Made by a program: the position numbers and the translations under genes
Shown here: positions 8,079 through 16,198 of the stretch, in pieces
Numbering within the stretch: the stretch's first letter is position 1
Layout of the letters: each line of letters starts with the position of its first letter
Assembly: GCA_024233345.1 (NCBI GenBank)
Contig: JACKPT010000004.1
Coordinates: 167,722-231,721, forward strand
Direction of reading: 5' to 3'
Source: Verrucomicrobiota bacterium
GTDB taxonomy: Bacteria > Verrucomicrobiota > Kiritimatiellia > CAIVKH01
DNA length: 64,000 nucleotides
Notes under the pieces: model-generated
Told to the model about the DNA's origin: nothing
The model's database searches: none
The model's input: only the letters and a program-made list of their open reading frames with translations

Positions 8079-9797
8079 ATGCGGTCCTTCACAAATCATG
8101 GCTGGTGGTTCGGGTGGCTGTTGCTCACGGCTTTACCGTGGTTGGGGGCGGTTGTTTTCGACTGCCTGCCGGAAGATTTTTTTCACTTTCCGCCGCTGGG
8201 GATAAGCCTGGATCATCCGGGGCCGGTGATGTGGGTGGTGGGGATACTGCTTGTGGGTTTCGCCGGGGTAATGCTCTGGATGGTTTCGGTGCTGACCCAG
8301 TCCTGGCCGGGACAGCACGTTTGCCGCGGTGCCTTCCCCTGGTGGGGGTGGGGCTCTCTACTGTTCCTGGGGCTGGGTTGGTGGCTGGCTTGGTCCCGCT
8401 ATGCCTGGTTTGCCCCCCTGCAACATCATACTTATGTGCTGATCTGGTTTCCGTTCACCCTGCTGTTACAGGCGCTGACGCAGCAACGATCCGGCACCTG
8501 CCTGCTGCGGCGGTGTCCTGTCTTTTTTGCCTGGCTGTATGGTTTCAGCGCGGTGTTCTGGTGGTTTTTTGAATACCTGAACCGCTTCGTGCAGAATTGG
8601 GAGTATCAGGAGGTATCGCACTTTTCACCCCTGACCTACGGGCTCTTTGCCACTCTATCCTTTGCCACCGTGTTGCCCGGGGTGGGTGGAATGTACACAC
8701 TGCTGTGTGCCTGGTGGGAGGAATCTGCCTTTCCGGTATTTGATCGGACCAGGGCACCGGATCCATCACGCCGTGGGGTGGGGTGGTTGCTGTTGGCAGT
8801 GGGTTGTCTGAGTCTGCTCCTGTTGGGTGTGCTGCCCTTTGTACTTTTTCCTTTCGTATGGCTTGGCCCGTTGTGGCTGATCGAGGGCTGGCGGTGCGTG
8901 ACCAATCAGGTGCCTCTGGTGATCGGTTCGGGAAGGGTACAAAGGCCTCGTCTGGCGCTGATGATGCTGGCGGGCTTGTTGTGTGGGGTTTGCTGGGAAC
9001 TTTGGAACGCCCATAGCCTGGCCCGCTGGATATACCACATTCCCTATGCCGGGCGATTTTACCCGTTTGAAATGCCGCTGGCCGGTTATGCGGGGTATCT
9101 GCCGTTTGGCCTCCAGTGCATCGGTTTGATTGGCTTGCTGGAGGGAGGTCCGGTTCGTTCAACGGTAAAGCAGAATATCCAGCCACTGTTCGGCCTTGCG
9201 ACCCGGCTGCCATTCTCCGTTTCGCTTCACCACCAGCCGCTCCCCATTTCTCCCGAGGATGTCAGGGAAGACTTCCAGCACCACCGGCTTGCGGTTGCTG
9301 ATGCGCGCTTTCTCTTCGTCGGTCGCGGCCCGGGCAAACAAGGGAACCCCGCCCTCGGATACCTCCATGACCATCGCTCCGCCGGTCGCGGGTTCTCCAA
9401 CCCAGAGCGCGGGATAGCGTTGGTAGTAGTCCGGCAGGGTGTCCGTGGGTACCACCATCCGAAATGCCACCGGCGCGGCCTTGATGTAGTTCAAGGGATC
9501 AAATCGTTTTTCCTCCGCCATGTAGTCAAACAGACCCATGGGGTTGAGACCGGTCAGGTTATACCCGTGCAACATGCCGTGGTTGGGCTTCAACTTTTTT
9601 CCGCGAAACCAGGTTTCGAACCGGCGATTGAGGACGGTGCCGAATTCAAAATGAAGGTGGCTTCGCTGGACCGGAATGCCGAGGGTGGAGGTATGGCCCA
9701 TCCGTCCGATGATGTCGCCCCGCGTCACCGGTTGGCCCACCCGCAACGAATCGGATGCGGAGGCCAGGTGGGCGTACAGGGTGAACACCTCGCCTAG
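8079..9797 (+). CDS. multi-spanning membrane protein of unknown function; 3' part is antisense to the M23 gene
   Basis: From the ATG at 8079 the frame encodes about 360 convincing residues with some nine hydrophobic segments rich in Trp and Phe (WWFGWLLLTALPWL, LFLGLGWWLAWSRY, FFAWLYGFSAVFWWFFEYLNRF). They end in a segment like FEMPLAGYAGYLPFGLQCIGLIGLL. After about 9165 the frame stays open to 9797, but that stretch is the exact antisense of the well-supported M23 peptidase gene (stop at 9159) and reads as Gly/His/Arg-rich non-protein sequence. So the true protein probably ends near 9165, for example through a small indel: a TAA sits at 9166 in another frame. No function is recognised. Confidence 0.6.
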   Translation: MRSFTNHGWWFGWLLLTALPWLGAVVFDCLPEDFFHFPPLGISLDHPGPVMWVVGILLVGFAGVMLWMVSVLTQSWPGQHVCRGAFPWWGWGSLLFLGLGWWLAWSRYAWFAPLQHHTYVLIWFPFTLLLQALTQQRSGTCLLRRCPVFFAWLYGFSAVFWWFFEYLNRFVQNWEYQEVSHFSPLTYGLFATLSFATVLPGVGGMYTLLCAWWEESAFPVFDRTRAPDPSRRGVGWLLLAVGCLSLLLLGVLPFVLFPFVWLGPLWLIEGWRCVTNQVPLVIGSGRVQRPRLALMMLAGLLCGVCWELWNAHSLARWIYHIPYAGRFYPFEMPLAGYAGYLPFGLQCIGLIGLLEGGPVRSTVKQNIQPLFGLATRLPFSVSLHHQPLPISPEDVREDFQHHRLAVADARFLFVGRGPGKQGNPALGYLHDHRSAGRGFSNPERGIALVVVRQGVRGYHHPKCHRRGLDVVQGIKSFFLRHVVKQTHGVETGQVIPVQHAVVGLQLFSAKPGFEPAIEDGAEFKMKVASLDRNAEGGGMAHPSDDVAPRHRLAHPQRIGCGGQVGVQGEHLA

Positions 9798-10313
9798 TCG
9801 GCTTTCGTGCAGGAGCACCACGTAAATGCCATAGGAAGAATTTCCAGCCACCCGGTTGATGTAGCCGACGGTGCCATCCGCCACCGCAAATACATCATCG
9901 AGGGCGCGGCCACGGGCGTCGCGCGCGGTGGGGGCAATGTCCACCCCTTCGTGAAACGAGGGTAGATAGCTGCTGCGGTATTTTCGGGTCCGGACCGATC
10001 CATACCAGGCCGACTCCACCCGCCCCGAACCGGTAGCCATGTACACCTCCAGGCTGTTGGTTTCGACCAGTCGGGTCTGGGGGGTGGGAAACCCGATCCG
10101 AAACCCCGGCTCTGGTTCGGGCTCCGGTTCCTGCTCGACCACTGTGGGGGCTGGTTGGATGCTGGTCACGGGGGCAGGTGCGGGCTCTGATTGCGTCAAC
10201 CAGCAGCCGACCAGGATGAGATCCAGGACCAGCACCAGCCCCAGCCACCAACCATGCTTGCGGAGTAGTTGGAGCCAGAAACCCGGTTCGGAATGTTGAG
10301 GCAGTTCATACAT
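9159..10313 (-). CDS. M23-family (LytM-type) metallopeptidase, membrane-anchored
   Basis: Predicted periplasmic peptidoglycan hydrolase of 384 residues. One N-terminal membrane segment at ~22-38 (WLGLVLVLDLILVGCWL) is followed by a Pro/Glu-rich linker at 42-69. The M23 zinc site is complete: His121 and Asp125 (HEGVDI), His182 (YAHL), and His219/His221 (HLHFEFG). The C-terminal ~130 residues are an extra domain with no motif I can name. Its 3' half lies opposite the open tail of the 8079 frame; the intact motifs and normal end show this strand is the real gene there. The EEP-fold gene ends 36 bases upstream on the same strand. Confidence 0.92.
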   Translation of the reverse strand: MYELPQHSEPGFWLQLLRKHGWWLGLVLVLDLILVGCWLTQSEPAPAPVTSIQPAPTVVEQEPEPEPEPGFRIGFPTPQTRLVETNSLEVYMATGSGRVESAWYGSVRTRKYRSSYLPSFHEGVDIAPTARDARGRALDDVFAVADGTVGYINRVAGNSSYGIYVVLLHESRLGEVFTLYAHLASASDSLRVGQPVTRGDIIGRMGHTSTLGIPVQRSHLHFEFGTVLNRRFETWFRGKKLKPNHGMLHGYNLTGLNPMGLFDYMAEEKRFDPLNYIKAAPVAFRMVVPTDTLPDYYQRYPALWVGEPATGGAMVMEVSEGGVPLFARAATDEEKARISNRKPVVLEVFPDILGRNGERLVVKRNGEWQPGRKAEQWLDILLYR

Positions 10314-10349
10314 GTTTGGCCGCGCATCCTGCCAAAGAATGCGTCAAAC

Positions 10350-11669
10350 TCAACTGAAAAGACAGGACACCACCGCACCTATGGCGGGATGATCGGATAC
10401 TTCATGCAAGGAATCCGTCCATGCTCGGGTGAACAGCACGGCGGCATGGGTACAGGAAAGCTGGGGGGAGCAGAGCAGGTGATCGATTCGGTAGGGCAGG
10501 TCCGGGGCTCCGGAAACCTGGTCTGGATCCACCCCGGGCAGGTGATGAGCGAGAGCGGATCGAATACAGTCGTTGAGCACAACCTCGGCGTGAAGCTGGT
10601 CATAACGATGCTGGAGTTCCCGCCAGCGTTCGAGGAGGACCGGAATACGGGTGCTGCACTCGTGGTGGGAAACGGTTGCCCAGGGTTTGCGTGAAGGGGA
10701 ACTGCTGTCGCGGGTCAGTTCATTCCGAAGCCGTTCCAGGTCCTGCGGCTGGGTGAGGGTAAAGTGGCCGGGCACGGAAACCTCCCAGAATGCGGTGGCC
10801 GGCTCGCTCGGGCCTGTGGCGTGGCTGGTGAGATAGGCATCCACAGCCTGACTGGCTGACTGGTCCTGGCTGAGATGTTGCAGTTCCTCGTATTTTGAGC
10901 CAGGTCGGTAGAGCATCGAGTTGAAGTCTCCGCCCACAATCACCGGAGTTTCCGCGAGCGGGAGATCCAGTTCCTCCGCGAGCGTTACGATGGCATGGCG
11001 GATGGCCAGGGATTGCTCAGCATGGGCCAGCTTGTGTCCGGCATGCAGGTTGACCACGATCAGGGGAGGGGATGCGTTGCCGCCGTGCTCCACCACCGCC
11101 GCCTGGCAGACGGCGGTATCGCCGTGGGCATTACAGACCACTTCCCATCGGCGGTTTTCCCGGATGACCCAGGGTGCGCGGACCAGCAGGGCAAATCCTT
11201 CCTGCAGAATACCGTGAGGCCAGGGATTTTCACCCGCACAAAACACGGGCTCGATGGTGTCACCCCGCCGTGCCACCAGGTCGGAGGGAAAAGTCTCCGG
11301 GGTGGTGATCCAGCCCCGGTTGCCGCGCAGGACAAGGGCAGCCGAATAGTCCGGGCATCGCCTGATGAGCCGGAGAGCGGTGTTGGCATCCCAGGCGTCG
11401 CCGGCGTCCGGCTCCTCGAAGAACATCGCGGCATCTCCCGCTGCAACTTCCTGCAGCAGGACGATCTCCGGTTCAAGGTGACGAAGGTGCTCGGCCAGCC
11501 GGTCCAAGCGGTGTCTATTCCCGCGCTCCAGCTCCTCCTGCCGGAAAAAGAATGGGTGATCGGTGGCCCGTTCCAGCCGGCCGTCCGGGTGCCGCCACCA
11601 GCGTGGCGCTTCCCCCATGGGATGAAAGCCATGAAGGTTGAGGGTCAGCAGTCGCAATGGCGGTGTCAT
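10350..11669 (-). CDS. endonuclease/exonuclease/phosphatase (EEP) family protein
   Basis: Cytosolic-looking protein of 439 residues without a signal peptide. EEP motifs are in order: TLNLHGF near the N-terminus, IVLLQEV (metal-binding Glu), VVNLHAGH, GGDFNSM (Asp/Asn pair), and near the C-terminus YRIDHLLCS with VSDHPAIGAV (catalytic His). The substrate could be DNA, a phosphoinositide-like compound or another phosphodiester; nothing here decides. The ATG overlaps the stop of the HPr gene by ATGA (11666-11669), an unusual partnership. Confidence 0.85.
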   Translation of the reverse strand: MTPPLRLLTLNLHGFHPMGEAPRWWRHPDGRLERATDHPFFFRQEELERGNRHRLDRLAEHLRHLEPEIVLLQEVAAGDAAMFFEEPDAGDAWDANTALRLIRRCPDYSAALVLRGNRGWITTPETFPSDLVARRGDTIEPVFCAGENPWPHGILQEGFALLVRAPWVIRENRRWEVVCNAHGDTAVCQAAVVEHGGNASPPLIVVNLHAGHKLAHAEQSLAIRHAIVTLAEELDLPLAETPVIVGGDFNSMLYRPGSKYEELQHLSQDQSASQAVDAYLTSHATGPSEPATAFWEVSVPGHFTLTQPQDLERLRNELTRDSSSPSRKPWATVSHHECSTRIPVLLERWRELQHRYDQLHAEVVLNDCIRSALAHHLPGVDPDQVSGAPDLPYRIDHLLCSPQLSCTHAAVLFTRAWTDSLHEVSDHPAIGAVVSCLFS

Positions 11670-11938
11670 GCCCGGGGAAAATCGAAGTGGGTCTCAAACA
11701 ACGCTTTTAATTTTTGGGCCATGGCCTCTTCATCCGGACCTTCCACGGTGATTCGGATATGCTTTCCGTGTTCCAGCCCCATCGACATCAAGCCCAGCAT
11801 GGATCTGGGATTGCAACACCCATGCTCACAGTGAATCTCGATATGCCCTTCATAGCCGCCAATTTCCTTGATGATCAGCGCGGATGGACGGCAATGGATA
11901 CCGTGCTCATTCTGAATAACCGCGTCAATTTCTGTCAT
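11666..11938 (-). CDS. ptsH: HPr-like phosphocarrier protein with His15 and Ser46
   Basis: HPr-family protein of 90 residues. The start at 11938 follows a good Shine-Dalgarno (AGGTAGGA); the frame is open to 12076 but the extra sequence is not HPr-like. The PEP-dependent phosphorylation site is intact: His15 in GIHCRPSA. Ser46 in NPRSMLGLMSMG matches the HPr kinase site. Both residues sit at exactly the canonical positions, so it could work in PTS phosphotransfer and as an HPr(Ser-P) signalling protein. It may serve the EIIA fusion at 45223; no EI, HPr kinase or sugar permease is in the window. Confidence 0.92.
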   Translation of the reverse strand: MTEIDAVIQNEHGIHCRPSALIIKEIGGYEGHIEIHCEHGCCNPRSMLGLMSMGLEHGKHIRITVEGPDEEAMAQKLKALFETHFDFPRA

Positions 11939-11999
11939 GGGTCCTACCTTAGCGATGACCCAGGCGAAGTACAATGCCCGGTTCATTCGGCTGGAGGGA

Positions 12000-12028
12000 T
12001 TTACTTCGGAGCCCAGTCTGCGTATACT
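12000..12028 (+). promoter_or_regulatory. putative sigma-70-type promoter for the secreted EEP protein
   Basis: TTTACT (12000-12005), 17 bases, TATACT (12023-12028), placed 65 bases before the ATG at 12094. A perfect AAGGAGG lies at 12044-12050 but no start codon follows it at a usable distance; the actual start has a weaker AGGGA nearby. Confidence 0.45.
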
Positions 12029-12093
12029 AACCCATTCAACGCCAAGGAGGTAACGGCGCGAGCGGAATATCCACACCCGTTCGCAGGGAACAC

Positions 12094-15000
12094 ATGATGC
12101 GAAAAGATTCTATCCGCTACAGAAGGTTGGGGCCTTCCATGGTACCGGTAGCGGTCCTGGGGGCGCTGCTGTTCGTCCGCCTGTCTCTGGGAGGGGGCGT
12201 ACCCGGAGCCTCCGGTCCACTTGTTCTGGGGGTGGGAACCGAGCTCAGCCCATACACGGTCTCCCAGGCGATCGCCCTGCCGCTGGGGTCGGTGGAATAT
12301 TGGGGGCAGGGGTATATTGTCGGAGGGCGATATGATGATTTTACCGCACCATTTTACAACGATTGGGGGGTGAGCGTCGCGGATGATCCCAATGAAACCA
12401 ATCTGGTCAATTGCCTCCAGGTGAAATTGGAGGACGATGGGGGGCGTTCCACCTGGGGCCTGCTTTCCCATCCCGAAAATCTGGGCCGGTTGATCCGGTT
12501 TAAGGGATTTCGGGATACCTATGGGAATTATCCAAGCTTTGAGGGAATCAATGTTGCCGACATCTCCCAAGTCTTGGTTGGGGGCAACAGCCTGCAATTT
12601 GTGGATCAGGAATCCTCCGTATCGGAAAGCAATGGGGTTGTCGTGGTGTTGATCACCCGGTCGAATGGCACGGGTGCCGCGAGCGCCCAGATGCAGGTCT
12701 CCGGGTCCGCCACCCCGAACGTTGATTTTTCCTTCATCGCTTCGGCCACCAATGTGGTGTTCGCAGATGGAGAGACCAGTTATGGTTTTGAACTGGCGGT
12801 TGTGGATGACTTGGAGCTTGAAGGCCCGGAAACTGTGACTCTGGACCTGGTCAATCTGATTGGCGCCGATCCTGGACCATATCTTCAGTACGCCCTGACC
12901 ATCGAAGACAACGATGCCGTCCCCACCCCGCCGGTACTGCAGACCATCGAAAGTAAGACGGTTTTTCTTGGCGCGGACTTGCTCTTTGCCGTGATGGCGA
13001 CCGAAACCGATGGCGATCCGGTCACCCTGACCGCATCCAATCTGCCTCCCGGCGCGGTCTTCACGGCCTCCGGGGCGACCGGGCTATTTGCCTGGAGCAA
13101 TGCCGCCCCTGCCGGAACCAGCGTGGTTACTTTTTATGCCGAAGATGAAGATGGGGTGGACGCCCAGGCTGTGAATATCGAGGTAAGTGATCAACAGATT
13201 ACCTTTACCGTGATGGCGGCGAACCTGTCCGCCCAGAGCAGCGAGTGTGAGACCGTTCAGGGGCCTCCCAGCGAACGGATCTTTCGCGCGCTTGCACCGG
13301 ACATTGTCGCGATGCAGGAATGGAATGTCACCAATGCCGGGGGATATCGGGCCTTTGTGGATGCCAATTTTGGAACCGGTTTCAGTTACTATGTGGAAAA
13401 TGAATCCGCCTGCGCCATGCCCAATGGGATTATCAGCCGCTGGCCGATCATTGCCTCGGGAGAATGGCAGGATACTCAGTTGAGCAACCGGGATTTTGCC
13501 TGGGCTACGATCGACATTCCGGGGAGCGTGGACTTGCACGTGGTCTCGGTCCATTTGAAGGCCGACGCCACGTCTGCAGATATCGACAAGCGTGAATTGC
13601 AAACCCGCGCCCTCACCAACTATCTGGCCCAATTGCCCGGCGATGACTACATCGTGGTCGCGGGGGATTTCAACATCCATTCAACCAGTGAAGCCTGTTA
13701 TCAGATCCTGAGCACAACCCTGAATGATGATCACAAGCCGGTGGACCGGGTGGGCGATCGGGACACCAATATCCCCCGTAATGAGCGGTATGACTACATC
13801 TTTCCGAACGACCGTCTGAATGCCCTCCATGCCACCTGCACCGTGGCCGGGGTCAGTTTTCCTGAGGGTCTGGTTTTTCTGGATTCACAATGGAGTCCGC
13901 CTCCTTCCCCCGTTCTGGCCGGCGACTCCACCGCCCCGGGCATCCAACACCTGGCGGTGATGAAGGCATTCACCATCACTGCGGAGGCCAGTCCCGGGCC
14001 ATCCATCGATCCGGTGGCTGACCGATCCATCCTGCTTGGCGGAACCCTCACCGTGCCCCTTGCCGCGACTTCCGGGGATGGCAGTCCGATCAGCCTGACC
14101 CTGAGCAACCAACCTGCGGGCACGGTCTTTACTGCGACTGCCGGTATCGGGTCCTTGATCTGGTCCAATGCTTCCCCGTTGGGTAGTTACACCGTGACGG
14201 TCCATGCGGCAAATGCTGCGGGGGCCACCCAGCAGTTGTTTGTCATCCGGGTCGATGCCTTGACCACGGTGCTTGATGTGGGCGGCTATTTCCTCTACCA
14301 AACCAACGGCTATCGGGATTACCTTTTCGCCCAGCCAACCCTGGTGCCGCCAGGGGGATATCTCGTGGTCAGCCGCGCTTCCGATCAAGCGGCGTTCGAG
14401 GCTTATTGGGGTGTCACCCTTGGCGCCAATGTGACCTTTGTGAATAGCGGGAATGACCTTCCGCAACTCAATGGGGATGAGGTCTTCTGGCTTGCCGGTC
14501 CGGACAATACGATCCTCGATGGGCCGACCCCGATACCGATGGGGGTGGGGAAGGCGATTGTCCGTGGGGCAACCGGGGAACCCTCGACCCTGGCCTTGAG
14601 CTGGCAGGAAACCAGTGAGACCAACGCCACTCCCGGCTCGGGCGCGGTCCTCTCCGGCACCGGTGGCCTGGTTCTCACCGAAATTTCCGATGCCTCAGGA
14701 ACCGGCAACTACATCTATGAGTTTGTCGAGATCGTGTACGACGTGATTCCCGGCCCGACCGACCCTGATGGGGATGGCGATGGCATGGACGACGCCTGGG
14801 AGCTGGCAAATTTTGGGACGGTGACCAGTGCGTGGTTCACTTCGGACACTGACCTCGATGGATTTATGGATGGCCATGAGTACCTGGCCGGAACCAGCCC
14901 CACGAATCCGCTATCGTATCTGAGCTTCGACGCCATCCACGAACAGGCTGCCGGGGGATTCGATCTGCTTTGGCTTGGTGTATCCGGTCGGTCCTACCGG

Positions 15001-15138
15001 GTGGTCTTTTCCCCCCAATCGGATTCCGGTTATCTCCCGGTGCAGACAAACATCCCGGCCGCGCTCCCCCTCACCTCGGTTCAGATCTTGATGGTCGCGA
15101 CCAACCAGACCGGGTTTTACCGGATCGAACTGGAATAG
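12094..15138 (+). CDS. large secreted protein with Calx-beta, EEP-nuclease-like and lamin-tail-like domains
   Basis: Protein of 1014 residues with an N-terminal signal peptide (VAVLGALLFVRLSLG). Residues ~45-160 are an OB-like domain often found before secreted nucleases (SQAIALPLGSVEYWGQGYIVG). Residues ~165-270 are a Calx-beta domain (VSESNGVVVVLITRSNGTG...EGPETVTLDLV). After a cadherin/Ig-like segment comes an EEP domain at ~370-630 with MAANL, IVAMQEWN, VAGDFNIHS and a late His in IQHLAV. A second Ig-like segment, a lamin-tail-like region at ~700-870, a Ca-binding DPDGDGDGMDD stretch at ~889 and a C-terminal Tyr/Val-rich domain follow. An extracellular nuclease or phosphodiesterase is the likely role. 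Confidence 0.85.
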   Translation: MMRKDSIRYRRLGPSMVPVAVLGALLFVRLSLGGGVPGASGPLVLGVGTELSPYTVSQAIALPLGSVEYWGQGYIVGGRYDDFTAPFYNDWGVSVADDPNETNLVNCLQVKLEDDGGRSTWGLLSHPENLGRLIRFKGFRDTYGNYPSFEGINVADISQVLVGGNSLQFVDQESSVSESNGVVVVLITRSNGTGAASAQMQVSGSATPNVDFSFIASATNVVFADGETSYGFELAVVDDLELEGPETVTLDLVNLIGADPGPYLQYALTIEDNDAVPTPPVLQTIESKTVFLGADLLFAVMATETDGDPVTLTASNLPPGAVFTASGATGLFAWSNAAPAGTSVVTFYAEDEDGVDAQAVNIEVSDQQITFTVMAANLSAQSSECETVQGPPSERIFRALAPDIVAMQEWNVTNAGGYRAFVDANFGTGFSYYVENESACAMPNGIISRWPIIASGEWQDTQLSNRDFAWATIDIPGSVDLHVVSVHLKADATSADIDKRELQTRALTNYLAQLPGDDYIVVAGDFNIHSTSEACYQILSTTLNDDHKPVDRVGDRDTNIPRNERYDYIFPNDRLNALHATCTVAGVSFPEGLVFLDSQWSPPPSPVLAGDSTAPGIQHLAVMKAFTITAEASPGPSIDPVADRSILLGGTLTVPLAATSGDGSPISLTLSNQPAGTVFTATAGIGSLIWSNASPLGSYTVTVHAANAAGATQQLFVIRVDALTTVLDVGGYFLYQTNGYRDYLFAQPTLVPPGGYLVVSRASDQAAFEAYWGVTLGANVTFVNSGNDLPQLNGDEVFWLAGPDNTILDGPTPIPMGVGKAIVRGATGEPSTLALSWQETSETNATPGSGAVLSGTGGLVLTEISDASGTGNYIYEFVEIVYDVIPGPTDPDGDGDGMDDAWELANFGTVTSAWFTSDTDLDGFMDGHEYLAGTSPTNPLSYLSFDAIHEQAAGGFDLLWLGVSGRSYRVVFSPQSDSGYLPVQTNIPAALPLTSVQILMVATNQTGFYRIELE

Positions 15139-15197
15139 CCAACCCGACCCCGGAGTTCGGACTGGGCAGGTGGGGTCGGAAGGGGTACCGTGATCCC

Positions 15198-16127
15198 ATG
15201 ATTCGTTGTGTTTTCATGGGCTCTTCCCATTTTTCCCTGCCTGCCCTGTCACTGTTGGCCGCGGCTAATGAGGTGGAGCTGGTCGCGGTGGTGACTCAGC
15301 CGGATCGACCGAGCGGTCGCAACCGGACCCTCAAACCGGGACCGGTCCATGCCTTGGCCGGTACGTTGGGACTCACCGTGCACATGCCGGAGCGACTGGC
15401 GGAGGTCAGTGCGGTCCATGCGCTTGCCGAAGTCCGGCCCGATGTCATTGTGGTCGCCTCCTATGGTCAGTTCATTCCCCGCCCGGTGCGGGAGCTTCCC
15501 CCGCTAGGAATCGTCAACATCCACCCGTCCCTTCTTCCGAAATACCGGGGAGCGGCCCCGATGCAGTGGGCTCTCGCTAATGGGGACACCGAGACCGGGG
15601 TCACCCTCTTTCATATCGAAAAGGAAATGGATGCCGGGGATATCATCCTGCAGGAGCCCTTTGCCATCGACCCCGCTGACAATGGCTGCACCCTTGAAGA
15701 AAAGCTTTCGGTTTTCGGGGCCAAGGTCATGCTGAGGGCGGTGCGGATGCTGGCCTCAGGTACCGCCCCCCGCCACCCCCAGGATCATCGCGCCGCAACG
15801 TACGCGCCCAAGCTAACGAAAGAACAGGGCCACCTCGATTGGTCCCTGCCTGCGGATATACTTCACAACCGGATCCGCGGGTATCAGCCCTGGCCGGGAT
15901 GTTACACGTTCCGGCAGGGAGCGCGGCTCAGGATCTGGAGGTCCGAGCTGGAGGCCGGAGATGGCGTTCCCGGATCGGTGATCTCCGCCGGTCGCGATGG
16001 CCTCGTCCTCGCCGCTGGTCAAGGTGCGCTGCGTTTGATCGAAGTCCAACCCGAAGGCAAATCCCGCATGCCGACCTCCGCTTACCTGCTGGGCCATCCG
16101 ATGTCCCCGGGCGATCAGATGGGATGA
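15198..16127 (+). CDS. fmt: methionyl-tRNA formyltransferase
   Basis: Enzyme of 309 residues that formylates the initiator Met-tRNA using 10-formyl-THF. The chosen ATG at 15198 gives the family N-terminus (MIRCVFMGSSHFSLPAL); a longer open frame upstream overlaps the previous gene. The catalytic triad is visible as Asn107 and His109 in NIHPSLLPKYRGAAP and Asp146 in MDAGDI. The C-terminal OB domain begins near the segment YAPKLTKEQGHLDW and includes IRGYQPWPGCYT. It follows the secreted EEP protein by 60 bases and converges with a glycosyltransferase. Confidence 0.96.
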   Translation: MIRCVFMGSSHFSLPALSLLAAANEVELVAVVTQPDRPSGRNRTLKPGPVHALAGTLGLTVHMPERLAEVSAVHALAEVRPDVIVVASYGQFIPRPVRELPPLGIVNIHPSLLPKYRGAAPMQWALANGDTETGVTLFHIEKEMDAGDIILQEPFAIDPADNGCTLEEKLSVFGAKVMLRAVRMLASGTAPRHPQDHRAATYAPKLTKEQGHLDWSLPADILHNRIRGYQPWPGCYTFRQGARLRIWRSELEAGDGVPGSVISAGRDGLVLAAGQGALRLIEVQPEGKSRMPTSAYLLGHPMSPGDQMG

Positions 16128-16198
16128 TTGCCTGAAGGACGCCAGTCTGCTGCTACGCGCCCGCAATGCGGTTGTTGCAGGACCAGAAAAAGATCCCG

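Noticed and set aside
11939..12076. N-terminal extension of HPr
   Set aside because: The extra 46 residues are not HPr-like and the Shine-Dalgarno is at the inner start.
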